Source of the DNA: Magnetospirillum sp.
GTDB taxonomy: Bacteria; Pseudomonadota; Alphaproteobacteria; Rhodospirillales; Magnetospirillaceae
Assembly: GCA_020217035.1 (NCBI GenBank)
Contig: JAIWOG010000069.1
Location: 1-10,000, forward strand
Reading direction: 5' to 3'
Length of the DNA stretch: 10,000 nucleotides
The position numbers were made by a program, and so were the translations under genes. Numbering within the stretch: position 1 is the stretch's first letter; each line of letters starts with the position of its first letter. Shown piece by piece: positions 1 through 6,589 of this stretch. A model generated the notes under the pieces. That model searched no databases, had not been told where the DNA came from, and worked only from the letters and a program-made list of their open reading frames with translations.

Positions 1-86
1 TCGGCCTGGGCGGCATCCTGCCCTTTGAAAAGCCGCCGATGCCGGAACGGCGCCGACGCGGGGCCGACAGCGGAGCGGGCAATTGA
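1..86 (+). CDS. mreC: MreC C-terminal end (partial, rod-shape determining protein)
   Basis: Only the last 27 codons are present, read in frame 3 from base 3 to the TGA at 84-86. The tail is low-complexity and Arg/Pro-rich (it contains PFEKPPMPERRRR), as is common for the poorly conserved C-terminus of MreC after its beta-barrel periplasmic domain. The sequence alone would not identify it; the call rests on position, directly upstream of and overlapping mreD in an mreD-mrdA-mrdB cluster, where MreC is the usual neighbour. MreC is a bitopic periplasmic scaffold that activates PBP2/RodA. Its stop overlaps the proposed TTG start of mreD. Confidence 0.7.
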   Translation, partial: GLGGILPFEKPPMPERRRRGADSGAGN

Positions 87-598
87 AGCCCTCGGTCTGG
101 GTGCGCATGGATTCCTGGGTGCGCCATCTGGTTCCCTTTGGGGTGACCCTGGCCATGCTGCTGCTGACCGCCGTTCCCACCCACATACCCGGCCTGGCCG
201 GCATCGTGCCGATGCTGCCGCTGATGGGGGTGTATTACTGGGCCATCTATCGCCCCGACCTGCTGCCGGCGTGGCTGGCTTTCGTCATCGGCTTGCTTTA
301 CGACATCATCGCCGGCACGCCCTTGGGGGTGAACGCCCTGGTGCTGTTGCTGGTGCAAAGCGTGGCCGCCGGCCAGCGCCGCTTCTTCCTGGGCAAGTCG
401 TTCATGGTGTCGTGGTGGGCCTTCGGCCTGCTGGCGGCCAGCGCCTCGGGCGGGACCTGGGTGTTGGTCACCCTGCTGCTGGGCCGGGCCATCGACCCCA
501 CGCCGCTGTTCTTCGAATATCTTCTGACCATGGGGTTGTTTCCCATCCTGACCTGGGCATTGGCCCGTACCCAGATGGCCTTCCTGAAAGAGGCCTGA
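83..598 (+). CDS. mreD: MreD, rod-shape determining membrane protein
   Basis: A 171-residue, very hydrophobic protein with about five to six predicted membrane segments, the usual length for MreD. The conserved MreD signature is visible around residues 70-86: G-L-L-Y-D74-x-x-x-G-x-x-L-G-x-x-A-L. MreD is an inner-membrane partner of MreC in the elongasome and influences how MreC activates PBP2-RodA. The start is taken as TTG at 83, overlapping the mreC stop (TTGA) and preceded by GGAG at 72-75 with 7-nt spacing. In-frame GTG (101) and ATG (107) lack a comparable ribosome-binding site and would trim the N-terminus. The stop lies three bases before mrdA, consistent with a coupled operon. Confidence 0.88.
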   Translation: MKPSVWVRMDSWVRHLVPFGVTLAMLLLTAVPTHIPGLAGIVPMLPLMGVYYWAIYRPDLLPAWLAFVIGLLYDIIAGTPLGVNALVLLLVQSVAAGQRRFFLGKSFMVSWWAFGLLAASASGGTWVLVTLLLGRAIDPTPLFFEYLLTMGLFPILTWALARTQMAFLKEA

Positions 599-601
599 GG
601 C

Positions 602-2503
602 ATGTACCACGACAACGACCGTTCGAAGATGTTCAGCCGCCGGGCCCTGCTGCTGGCCGGCGGCAAGGGCGCCCTGGTCAGCGCCCTGGTCGCCCGCATG
701 TATTACCTGCAGGTGATCGAGGCCGAGCGCTATACCATGTTGAGCGACGAAAACCGCGTCTCGATGCGCCTGTTGGCGCCGCCGCGCGGGCTGATCCTCG
801 ACCGCAACGGCACCGCCATGGCGGTGAACCAACACAATTACCGCGTTCTGGTGGTGTCGGAACAGACGCCCAGCCTGGATTACACCCTGGACGCGCTGTC
901 GCAGATCATCTCGTTGGGCGACCACGACCGCGCCCGTGTCATCAAGGAAGCCCGCCGGCGGCGGTCCTTCGTGCCGATCACCGTGCGCGAGAACCTGTCT
1001 TGGGAAGAAGTGGCGCGCATCGAGGTCAACGCCCCCGATTTGCCCGGGGTGCTGATCGACGTCGGCCAAAGCCGCTATTATCCGCTGGAGCATCTGGGAG
1101 CCCACATCCTGGGCTATGTGGCGGCGGTGTCGGAAAACGACCAGACCAACACCGACCCGCTGGAAGAACTGCCCGGCTTCCGCATCGGCAAGGCCGGAGT
1201 GGAAAAGATCTACGACATGGCGCTCAGGGGCCGCGGCGGCACCAGCCAGGAAGAGGTCAACGCCGTCGGCCGTGTCATGCGCGAGTTGGATCGGCGCGAG
1301 GGCGAGCCCGGCGTCGACCTGACCCTGACGCTGGACATGCGCCTGCAGGAATACGCCGCCCAGCGATTGGGCGACGAATCAGCGGCCGCCGTGGTCATGG
1401 ACATCCATACCGGCGAAGTGATCGTCATGGCCTCGACGCCGTCCTTCGACCCCAACGCCTTCAACCGTGGCCTGACCCACGACGAATGGAAGGACCTGTC
1501 CACCAACCCCTTGGCGCCGCTGCAAAACAAGGCCATATCCGGCACCTTCGCACCGGGCTCGACCTTCAAGATGGTGGTGGCCATCGCCGCCCTGGAAGCC
1601 GGCGTCATCAGCCCGGAGCAGACGGTGCTGTGCCGGGGCCACACGGAATTGGGCAGCATCAAGTTCCACTGCTGGAAGAAAGGCGGCCACGGTTCGGTTG
1701 ACCTGGTCAACGCGCTGAAAGGCTCGTGCGACGTTTATTTCTATGAAATCGCCCGCCGGGTCGGCTTCGACAAGGTGGCGGAAGTGGCCAACCGCTTCGG
1801 GTTGGGGGTGCCCACCGGCATCGACCTGCCCAACGAACGGTCCGGCCTGATTCCCAACCGCGCCTGGAAAAGGAAAGCACTGGGCCAGCCCTGGCATCCC
1901 GGCGAAACCCTGATCAACGGCATCGGCCAGGGCTATTGCCTGACGACGCCGTTGCAACTGGCGGTGATGACGGCGCGGATCGCCAATGGCGGCCAGCAGG
2001 TGATCCCCCATGTGGCCCGCGACCTGATCGTCGACAAGCAAGCCATCCCCCGCGACGCCCCCACCTGGAAGTCCTGCGGCGTGTCGCAACGCAGCCTGAG
2101 CCTTGTGCGCAAAGGCATGAACGCGGTGTCCAACGAACCCGGCGGCACCGCCTTTCGCGCCCGCATCGAGCAGGAAGGCATGTGGCTGTCGGGCAAGACC
2201 GGCACCGCCCAGGTGCGCCGCATCACCATGCGCGAACGCGAAACCGGGGTGAAGAAGAACGAAGACCTGCCGTGGAAGGAACGCGACCACGCGCTTTTCG
2301 TCGCCTACGCCCCGGAAGACGCGCCACGCTATTCCATCGCCGTGGTGGTGGAACATGGCGGCGGCGGTTCGGCGGTGGCCGCCCCCATCGCGCGCGACAT
2401 CATGCTGGAAGTGCAAAAGCGCGAACGCGCCCGTGTCGCCGAACAACCCGAACAGAAACGCCAGCACAGTTGTTCCGCCCCCGGCTGCAAGGATCACGGC
2501 TGA
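602..2503 (+). CDS. mrdA: Penicillin-binding protein 2 (elongasome transpeptidase)
   Basis: A class B PBP of 633 residues that cross-links new peptidoglycan in the lateral wall and is the target of mecillinam-type beta-lactams. A short N-terminal membrane anchor (about residues 15-35) is followed by the PBP dimerisation domain, including the PPRGLILDRNG segment near residue 60. The C-terminal transpeptidase domain carries all three active-site motifs in order: S320-T-F-K323 (acylated Ser and general base Lys), S375-C-D377 (the SxN-type motif; PBP2 commonly has Asp as the third residue) and K532-T-G534. The ATG at 602 follows an AAAGAGG-like ribosome-binding site near 588-593. The N-terminus contains SRRALLLAGG, resembling a twin-arginine motif, and the C-terminal tail is hydrophilic with two cysteines (CSAPGC). 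The gene overlaps mrdB by one base, matching the pairing of PBP2 with RodA. Confidence 0.96.
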   Translation: MYHDNDRSKMFSRRALLLAGGKGALVSALVARMYYLQVIEAERYTMLSDENRVSMRLLAPPRGLILDRNGTAMAVNQHNYRVLVVSEQTPSLDYTLDALSQIISLGDHDRARVIKEARRRRSFVPITVRENLSWEEVARIEVNAPDLPGVLIDVGQSRYYPLEHLGAHILGYVAAVSENDQTNTDPLEELPGFRIGKAGVEKIYDMALRGRGGTSQEEVNAVGRVMRELDRREGEPGVDLTLTLDMRLQEYAAQRLGDESAAAVVMDIHTGEVIVMASTPSFDPNAFNRGLTHDEWKDLSTNPLAPLQNKAISGTFAPGSTFKMVVAIAALEAGVISPEQTVLCRGHTELGSIKFHCWKKGGHGSVDLVNALKGSCDVYFYEIARRVGFDKVAEVANRFGLGVPTGIDLPNERSGLIPNRAWKRKALGQPWHPGETLINGIGQGYCLTTPLQLAVMTARIANGGQQVIPHVARDLIVDKQAIPRDAPTWKSCGVSQRSLSLVRKGMNAVSNEPGGTAFRARIEQEGMWLSGKTGTAQVRRITMRERETGVKKNEDLPWKERDHALFVAYAPEDAPRYSIAVVVEHGGGGSAVAAPIARDIMLEVQKRERARVAEQPEQKRQHSCSAPGCKDHG

Positions 2504-3666
2504 TGCTGCGCCCCACCCCCCGTCTGTCCTCGCGCCTGAACCGCACCGAAATGAGCTGGCGGGAAAAGATCTGGCAGATCAACTGGTCGCTGGTCGCCCT
2601 GCTGACCGCCATCGCGTCGGTGGGATTTCTGACCCTTTATTCCGCCGCCAAAGGATCGCTTGAACCCTGGGCCATCAAGCAGATGGTCCGCTTCGCCATG
2701 GGCATCGCCGTCATGATCACCGTGGCGGTGATCGACTTGCGCTTCTGGATGCGCCACGCCTACGGGCTCTATGTCCTTTCCGTGGTCCTGCTGGTCGCCG
2801 TCGAGGTCAAGGGCACCATCGGCATGGGGGCACAGCGCTGGATCGATTTGGGATTCATCCAGTTGCAGCCGTCCGAGATCATGAAGATCGCCATGATCCT
2901 GACCCTGGCCCGTTATTTCCATGGCGCCACCATTCAGGACGTCGGCCGCCCCACCTACCTGATTCCGCCTTTGCTGTTGGTGTTGCTGCCGGTGGCGTTG
3001 GTGATGAAGCAACCCGACCTGGGCACCGCCATGATGGTGCTGATGAGTTCGGGGGCCATCTTCTTCATGGCCGGGGTGCGGCTGTGGAAATTCGGCATCC
3101 TGCTGGCCGGCGGGCTGGGCTCGATTCCCGTCGCCTGGCAATTCCTGCACGATTACCAGAAGAAACGCGTCATCATCTTCCTGAATCCCGACCAGGACCC
3201 GCTGGGGGCCGGCTATCATATCACCCAATCCAAGATCGCCCTTGGATCGGGCGGCATCTTCGGCAAGGGTTACATGAACGGCACCCAGGCCGGGTTGAAC
3301 TTCCTGCCGGAAAAGCAGACCGACTTCATCTTCACCATGTTCGGCGAGGAATGGGGGTTGATGGGGGGCTTGTTCCTGCTGGGGCTGTACGTGCTGTTGA
3401 CCGCCTTCGGCTACGCCATCGCCATGCGCTGCCGCTCGCAGTTCGGCCGGCTGGTGGCCTTGGGCATCACCACCACCTTCTTCCTGTATTTCTTCATCAA
3501 CACCGCCATGGTGATGGGCTTGGTGCCGGTGGTCGGCGTGCCGCTGCCGCTGATTTCCTATGGCGGCACCGCCATGTTGTCGCTGCTGTTCGGCTGGGGC
3601 CTGGTGATGAGCGCCTATATCCACCGCGACCTGCCCATCGGCCGTCGCGGCGGCCACGACGACTGA
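2503..3666 (+). CDS. mrdB: RodA, SEDS peptidoglycan glycosyltransferase
   Basis: A polytopic membrane protein of 387 residues with about ten transmembrane helices, belonging to the SEDS (RodA/FtsW/SpoVE) family. It polymerises lipid II into glycan strands together with PBP2. Family signatures visible are W-I-D-L then Q-P-S124-E125 (the highly conserved PSE), KQPDLGTA, the ITQSKIALGSGG segment, and F267-L-P-E-x-x-T-D274-F-I-F. D274 aligns with the Asp shown to be essential in other RodA/FtsW proteins. Near the C-terminus PLPLISYGGTA is also characteristic. The start is ATG 2503, overlapping the mrdA stop in TGATG, with AAGGA at 2489-2493 (9-nt spacing). The same frame is open upstream inside mrdA but that part is a shadow. 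RodA rather than FtsW is favoured because of the mreD-mrdA context. Confidence 0.96.
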   Translation: MLRPTPRLSSRLNRTEMSWREKIWQINWSLVALLTAIASVGFLTLYSAAKGSLEPWAIKQMVRFAMGIAVMITVAVIDLRFWMRHAYGLYVLSVVLLVAVEVKGTIGMGAQRWIDLGFIQLQPSEIMKIAMILTLARYFHGATIQDVGRPTYLIPPLLLVLLPVALVMKQPDLGTAMMVLMSSGAIFFMAGVRLWKFGILLAGGLGSIPVAWQFLHDYQKKRVIIFLNPDQDPLGAGYHITQSKIALGSGGIFGKGYMNGTQAGLNFLPEKQTDFIFTMFGEEWGLMGGLFLLGLYVLLTAFGYAIAMRCRSQFGRLVALGITTTFFLYFFINTAMVMGLVPVVGVPLPLISYGGTAMLSLLFGWGLVMSAYIHRDLPIGRRGGHDD

Positions 3667-3684
3667 CCGCCCCCGGTTCTTTTT
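3649..3684 (+). terminator. Possible weak terminator at the end of the mre/mrd operon
   Basis: A T-rich run (TTCTTTTT, 3677-3684) lies just after the rodA stop. The best stem I can draw upstream is short: GGCGG (3649-3653) with CCGCC (3667-3671), loop 13 nt, and a few bases before the T run. That is weak for an intrinsic terminator. It is listed because some transcript end is expected before the iron-regulated promoter that follows. Confidence 0.25.
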
Positions 3685-3716
3685 CCCCAACCCAAGGCCG
3701 CGCGTCGATCCACATC

Positions 3717-3731
3717 TGAGAAAGATTCTCA
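3717..3731. promoter_or_regulatory. Fur/Irr-type iron-responsive operator
   Basis: TGAGAA-AGA-TTCTCA is a perfect 6-3-6 inverted repeat. It equals the 7-1-7 Fur-box form TGAGAAA-G-ATTCTCA with one mismatched pair. It also contains the AGAA-N3-TTCT core of the Irr iron control element used by many alphaproteobacteria, so the regulator cannot be decided by sequence alone. It lies 6 bp upstream of a candidate -35 element and about 70 bp upstream of a gene for an IrpA-type imelysin, a family repeatedly reported as iron-regulated. Seen: the palindrome and its position. Inferred: iron-dependent repression of the downstream operon. Confidence 0.75.
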
Positions 3732-3737
3732 TCAGCA

Positions 3738-3766
3738 TTGCAATCGCTTCGCACTTGCGTGATTAT
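3738..3766 (+). promoter_or_regulatory. Candidate sigma70 promoter of the imelysin operon
   Basis: TTGCAA (3738-3743) and GATTAT (3761-3766) are separated by 17 bp. They match the TTGACA and TATAAT consensus at 4 of 6 positions each. A start near 3773 would give a leader of about 30 nt to the ATG at 3803. Its closeness to the Fur/Irr-like palindrome supports the pairing, but no start site is known. Confidence 0.45.
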
Positions 3767-3802
3767 AGCCCCTCATTTCTTGTGGAAAGCGGGGTCTATC
3801 CA

Positions 3803-5074
3803 ATGAAGCGTATGATGATGGTTGCCGCCTCGGCGGCGGTTCTGCTGGCCGCTGGACCGGCCGCGGCGGCCGGCGTGGACAAGAAGGCGGTGCTTTCGAC
3901 CTATGCCGACATCGCCCATGCCAAGTACGAAGATTCGCTGGTCGCCGCCAAGACGCTGAAGGTGGCCGTCGATGCCCTGGTCGCCGCCCCCAGCGCCGAG
4001 ACCCTGGCCGCCGCCAAGGCCGCCTGGGTCGCCGCCCGCGTGCCCTACCAGCAATCGGAAGCCTTCCGCTTCGGCAACGCCGCCGTGGACGAATGGGAAG
4101 GCAAGGTCAACGCCTGGCCGCTGGACGAAGGCTTGATCGACTATGTCAACCCCGACACCTATGGCACCGAATCGGGGGAAAACCCCCTTTACACCGCCAA
4201 CATCATCGCCCATCCCAAGCTGAAGGTCGCGGGCAAAAGCCTGAACGCCAGCAAGGTGGACAAGAAGCTTTTGGAAAAGCTGCACGAGGCCGGCGGCGTC
4301 GAAGCCAACGTCACCACTGGCTACCACGCCATCGAGTTCATGCTGTGGGGCCAGGACACCAACGGCACCGGCCCGGGCGCCGGCAACCGTCCGGCCAGCG
4401 ATTTCGACACCAAGAACTGCACCGGCGGCAATTGCGACCGCCGCGTCGCCTTCCTGGTCGCCGCCACCGACCTGCTGGTCGACGACTTGAAGACCATGGT
4501 CGACGGCTGGGGCGCCAAGGGCAAGATTCGCGCCAAGCTGCTGAAGGGCAAGCCCGATGCCGGCATCGCCACCATCGTCACCGGCCTGGGCAGCCTGTCC
4601 TATGGCGAGTTGGCGGGCGAACGCATGAAGCTGGGCCTGATGCTGCACGATCCCGAGGAAGAGCACGATTGCTTCTCGGACAACACTCACAACTCGCATT
4701 TCTATGATGCCAAGGGCATCCAGAACGTCTATCTGGGCCAATACACCCGCATCGACGGCACCCAGGTCAAAGGCCCCAGCCTGTCCGACCTGATCGCCGC
4801 CAAGGACGCGACCCTGGATGCCGACATGAAGGCCAAGCTGGAAGCGACCATGACCGCCATGGGCGTGCTGGTGAAGACCGCCGAATCCGGCGAATCCTAC
4901 GACCAGATGATCGGCGCCGAGAACGCCCCCGGCAACGCCAAGGTCCAGGCCGCCATCGACGCCCTGGTGGCGCAGACCCGCTCGCTGGAAAAGGCGGTGG
5001 CGGTGCTGGCGCTGGGCGAGGTCAAGTTCGAGGGCTCGGATTCCTTGGACAACCCGACCGCTGTCGGCAAGTAA
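3803..5074 (+). CDS. irpA: IrpA-type imelysin (M75-family) periplasmic iron-regulated protein
   Basis: A 423-residue exported protein. The first ~23 residues form a Sec signal peptide: KR, a hydrophobic run, then a cleavage region AAAA/G. The imelysin motif G-x-H175-x-x-E178 sits in GYHAIEFMLWGQD, and the IrpA-like segment around H288 (EEEHDCFSDNTH) is present. A Cys pair, C206 and C211 (NCTGGNC), may form a disulfide. Imelysin-like proteins are two-bundle helical periplasmic proteins linked to iron uptake; the EfeO C-terminal domain is related and uses HxxE for metal binding. True peptidase activity is doubtful for most members. The start is ATG 3803 because it gives a clean signal peptide; the frame is open back to TTG 3755, which overlaps the promoter. 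It is first in an iron-type operon with a di-heme protein, a second imelysin and a DUF1513 protein. The symbol is a family label, not proof of orthology. Confidence 0.9.
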   Translation: MKRMMMVAASAAVLLAAGPAAAAGVDKKAVLSTYADIAHAKYEDSLVAAKTLKVAVDALVAAPSAETLAAAKAAWVAARVPYQQSEAFRFGNAAVDEWEGKVNAWPLDEGLIDYVNPDTYGTESGENPLYTANIIAHPKLKVAGKSLNASKVDKKLLEKLHEAGGVEANVTTGYHAIEFMLWGQDTNGTGPGAGNRPASDFDTKNCTGGNCDRRVAFLVAATDLLVDDLKTMVDGWGAKGKIRAKLLKGKPDAGIATIVTGLGSLSYGELAGERMKLGLMLHDPEEEHDCFSDNTHNSHFYDAKGIQNVYLGQYTRIDGTQVKGPSLSDLIAAKDATLDADMKAKLEATMTAMGVLVKTAESGESYDQMIGAENAPGNAKVQAAIDALVAQTRSLEKAVAVLALGEVKFEGSDSLDNPTAVGK

Positions 5075-5088
5075 CCGCACGCTTACAA

Positions 5089-5124
5089 ACGGGGTCGCCA
5101 TGGGCGGCCCCGTTCTGTTTATTT
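5089..5124 (+). terminator. Intergenic hairpin with T-rich tail (partial terminator or mRNA stabiliser)
   Basis: An 11-bp stem (5089-5099 with 5103-5113, one G-T wobble, GC-rich) closes on a 3-nt loop (ATG) and is followed by TTCTGTTTATTT. This is a good intrinsic-terminator shape, starting 15 nt after the imelysin stop and ending 16 nt before the next start codon. Because the downstream genes look like the same operon, it may act as a leaky terminator or 3' stabiliser that makes the first imelysin more abundant than the rest. Confidence 0.7.
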
Positions 5125-5140
5125 CAGAAAGGATGAAACA

Positions 5141-6577
5141 ATGCGGGTGTGGGGATATTCCGCCTTTATCGCTTTGCTGATGGCCGGTTCGGCCTGGGCC
5201 GGGGGCTTGGCCCCGTTGGACGCCGGAGAAGAGTTTCCCGGTGGCGCCGCCACCCATTCCAAAGCTCTGAACCGTGACGCCTTCTCACACTTTTCCGCCA
5301 ACATGCCTTTCGCCAAGGAAATGGATTTCAAGGTCGGCAACGGTTTTTTCCGCCGCTTCTGGGTCACCGCGCCGTCCTCCACCAAGGCCGCCGACGGATT
5401 GGGGCCGCTGTTCAACGCGCGGGCCTGCCAGAACTGCCATCTGAAGGACGGACGCGGCCACCCGCCGGCCGAGGGCGAGGAAGCCGTGTCCATGTTCCTG
5501 CGCCTGTCCATCCCGCCGCAAACCGACGAACAGAAGGCCGCCATCGCCCAGGGCCGCGCCAACATCGTTCCCGACCCCACCTATGGCGGCCAATTGCAGA
5601 ACTTCGCCATCGCCGGCCACGCCGCCGAGGGCCGCATGGTCGTCCAGTACACGGAAATCCCGGTCAAGCTGTCCGATGGCGAGACGGCGAGCCTGCGCAA
5701 GCCCAGCTATTCCATCGCCGATCTGGGATATGGCCCCACCCATCCCGATCTGATGATCTCGCCCCGTGTCGCCCCGCCGATGATCGGCCTGGGCCTGTTG
5801 GAAGCCATCGCCGAGGAAGAGTTGGTCGCCCGCGCCGACCCCGACGACAAGGACGGCGACGGCATTTCCGGCCGCGCCAAGATGATCTGGGGGATCGAGG
5901 AAGGCCGGCTGATGCTGGGCCGTTTCGGCTGGAAGGCCGGCAACCCCACGGTCAAGCAGCAAAGCGCCGACGCCTTCAACGGCGACATCGGCATTTCCAA
6001 CCCGCTGTTCCCGGCCAATGGCGGCGATTGCACCCCCCGGCAAAAAACCTGCCTGGACGCCCCCCATGGCGGCGACAAGCACTATGACGGATTGGAAGCC
6101 CCGGCCAACGTCACCGACCTGGTCAGCTTCTATTCCCGCAACCTGGCGGTGCCCAAGCGCCGCGACGCCGCCGACCCGCAGGTGTTGCGCGGCAAGCAGG
6201 TCTTCGCCGAGACCGGCTGCGCGTCGTGCCACACCCCCAGCCACAAGACCGCCAAGCGCCCAGACCTGCCCGAACAATCGGAACAGCTGATCTGGCCTTA
6301 TACCGACCTGCTGCTGCACGACATGGGCGAAGGTCTGGCCGACAACCGCCCGGAAGGCATGGCGACGGGAAGCGAATGGAAGACCCCGCCGCTGTGGGGG
6401 GTGGGCTTGACCAAGGTGGTCAACGGCCACGACTTCCTGCTGCATGACGGCCGGGCGCGGGGCGTGCTGGAAGCCATCCTGTGGCACGGCGGCGAGGCCC
6501 AGGCCGCCCGCAACAAGGTGGTGGCCATGCCGAAAGCCGACCGTGCCGCCCTGATCCGTTTCGTCAATTCCTTGTAG
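5141..6577 (+). CDS. Di-heme c-type oxidoreductase (DUF1111 / DHOR family)
   Basis: A 478-residue exported protein with a Sec signal peptide (about residues 1-20, cleavage after SAWA). Two covalent heme c sites are visible: C96-Q-N-C99-H100 and C360-A-S-C363-H364, the spacing expected for the di-heme DUF1111/DHOR family, related to MauG and di-heme cytochrome c peroxidases. An acidic loop D233-P-D-D-K-D-G-D240-G resembles a calcium-binding loop, and C297/C304 may form a disulfide. The family is often labelled thiol oxidoreductase, but the reaction is not established; electron transfer, peroxidase activity or oxidation of a partner protein or metal are possible. Start ATG 5141 has AAAGGA at 5128-5133 (7-nt spacing). 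It sits between two imelysin genes, suggesting a redox step in periplasmic iron handling. Cytochrome c maturation in the periplasm is required. Confidence 0.92.
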   Translation: MRVWGYSAFIALLMAGSAWAGGLAPLDAGEEFPGGAATHSKALNRDAFSHFSANMPFAKEMDFKVGNGFFRRFWVTAPSSTKAADGLGPLFNARACQNCHLKDGRGHPPAEGEEAVSMFLRLSIPPQTDEQKAAIAQGRANIVPDPTYGGQLQNFAIAGHAAEGRMVVQYTEIPVKLSDGETASLRKPSYSIADLGYGPTHPDLMISPRVAPPMIGLGLLEAIAEEELVARADPDDKDGDGISGRAKMIWGIEEGRLMLGRFGWKAGNPTVKQQSADAFNGDIGISNPLFPANGGDCTPRQKTCLDAPHGGDKHYDGLEAPANVTDLVSFYSRNLAVPKRRDAADPQVLRGKQVFAETGCASCHTPSHKTAKRPDLPEQSEQLIWPYTDLLLHDMGEGLADNRPEGMATGSEWKTPPLWGVGLTKVVNGHDFLLHDGRARGVLEAILWHGGEAQAARNKVVAMPKADRAALIRFVNSL

Positions 6578-6589
6578 GAGCCCCCCGCG

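Noticed and set aside
25..1701. Long plus-strand open frame (558 codons) across mreD and mrdA
   Set aside because: Out-of-frame shadow caused by high GC; composition is dominated by Arg, Gly, Pro and Ala, and it overlaps two genes with clear family motifs.
3755..3802. Upstream TTG start for the first imelysin
   Set aside because: It would add 16 residues before a normal Sec signal peptide and overlaps the candidate -10 region; ATG 3803 is better.
3803..5074. Calling the imelysin an active insulin-cleaving metallopeptidase
   Set aside because: The M75 label comes from early work on a Pseudomonas protein; the GxHxxE motif is not the classic HExxH zinc site, and family context points to iron. 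Peptidase activity is not claimed.
3773..5257. Minus-strand 494-codon open frame opposite the first imelysin
   Set aside because: Antisense shadow, Gly/Val/Gln-rich and without family features; it would also run through the hairpin and the promoter region.
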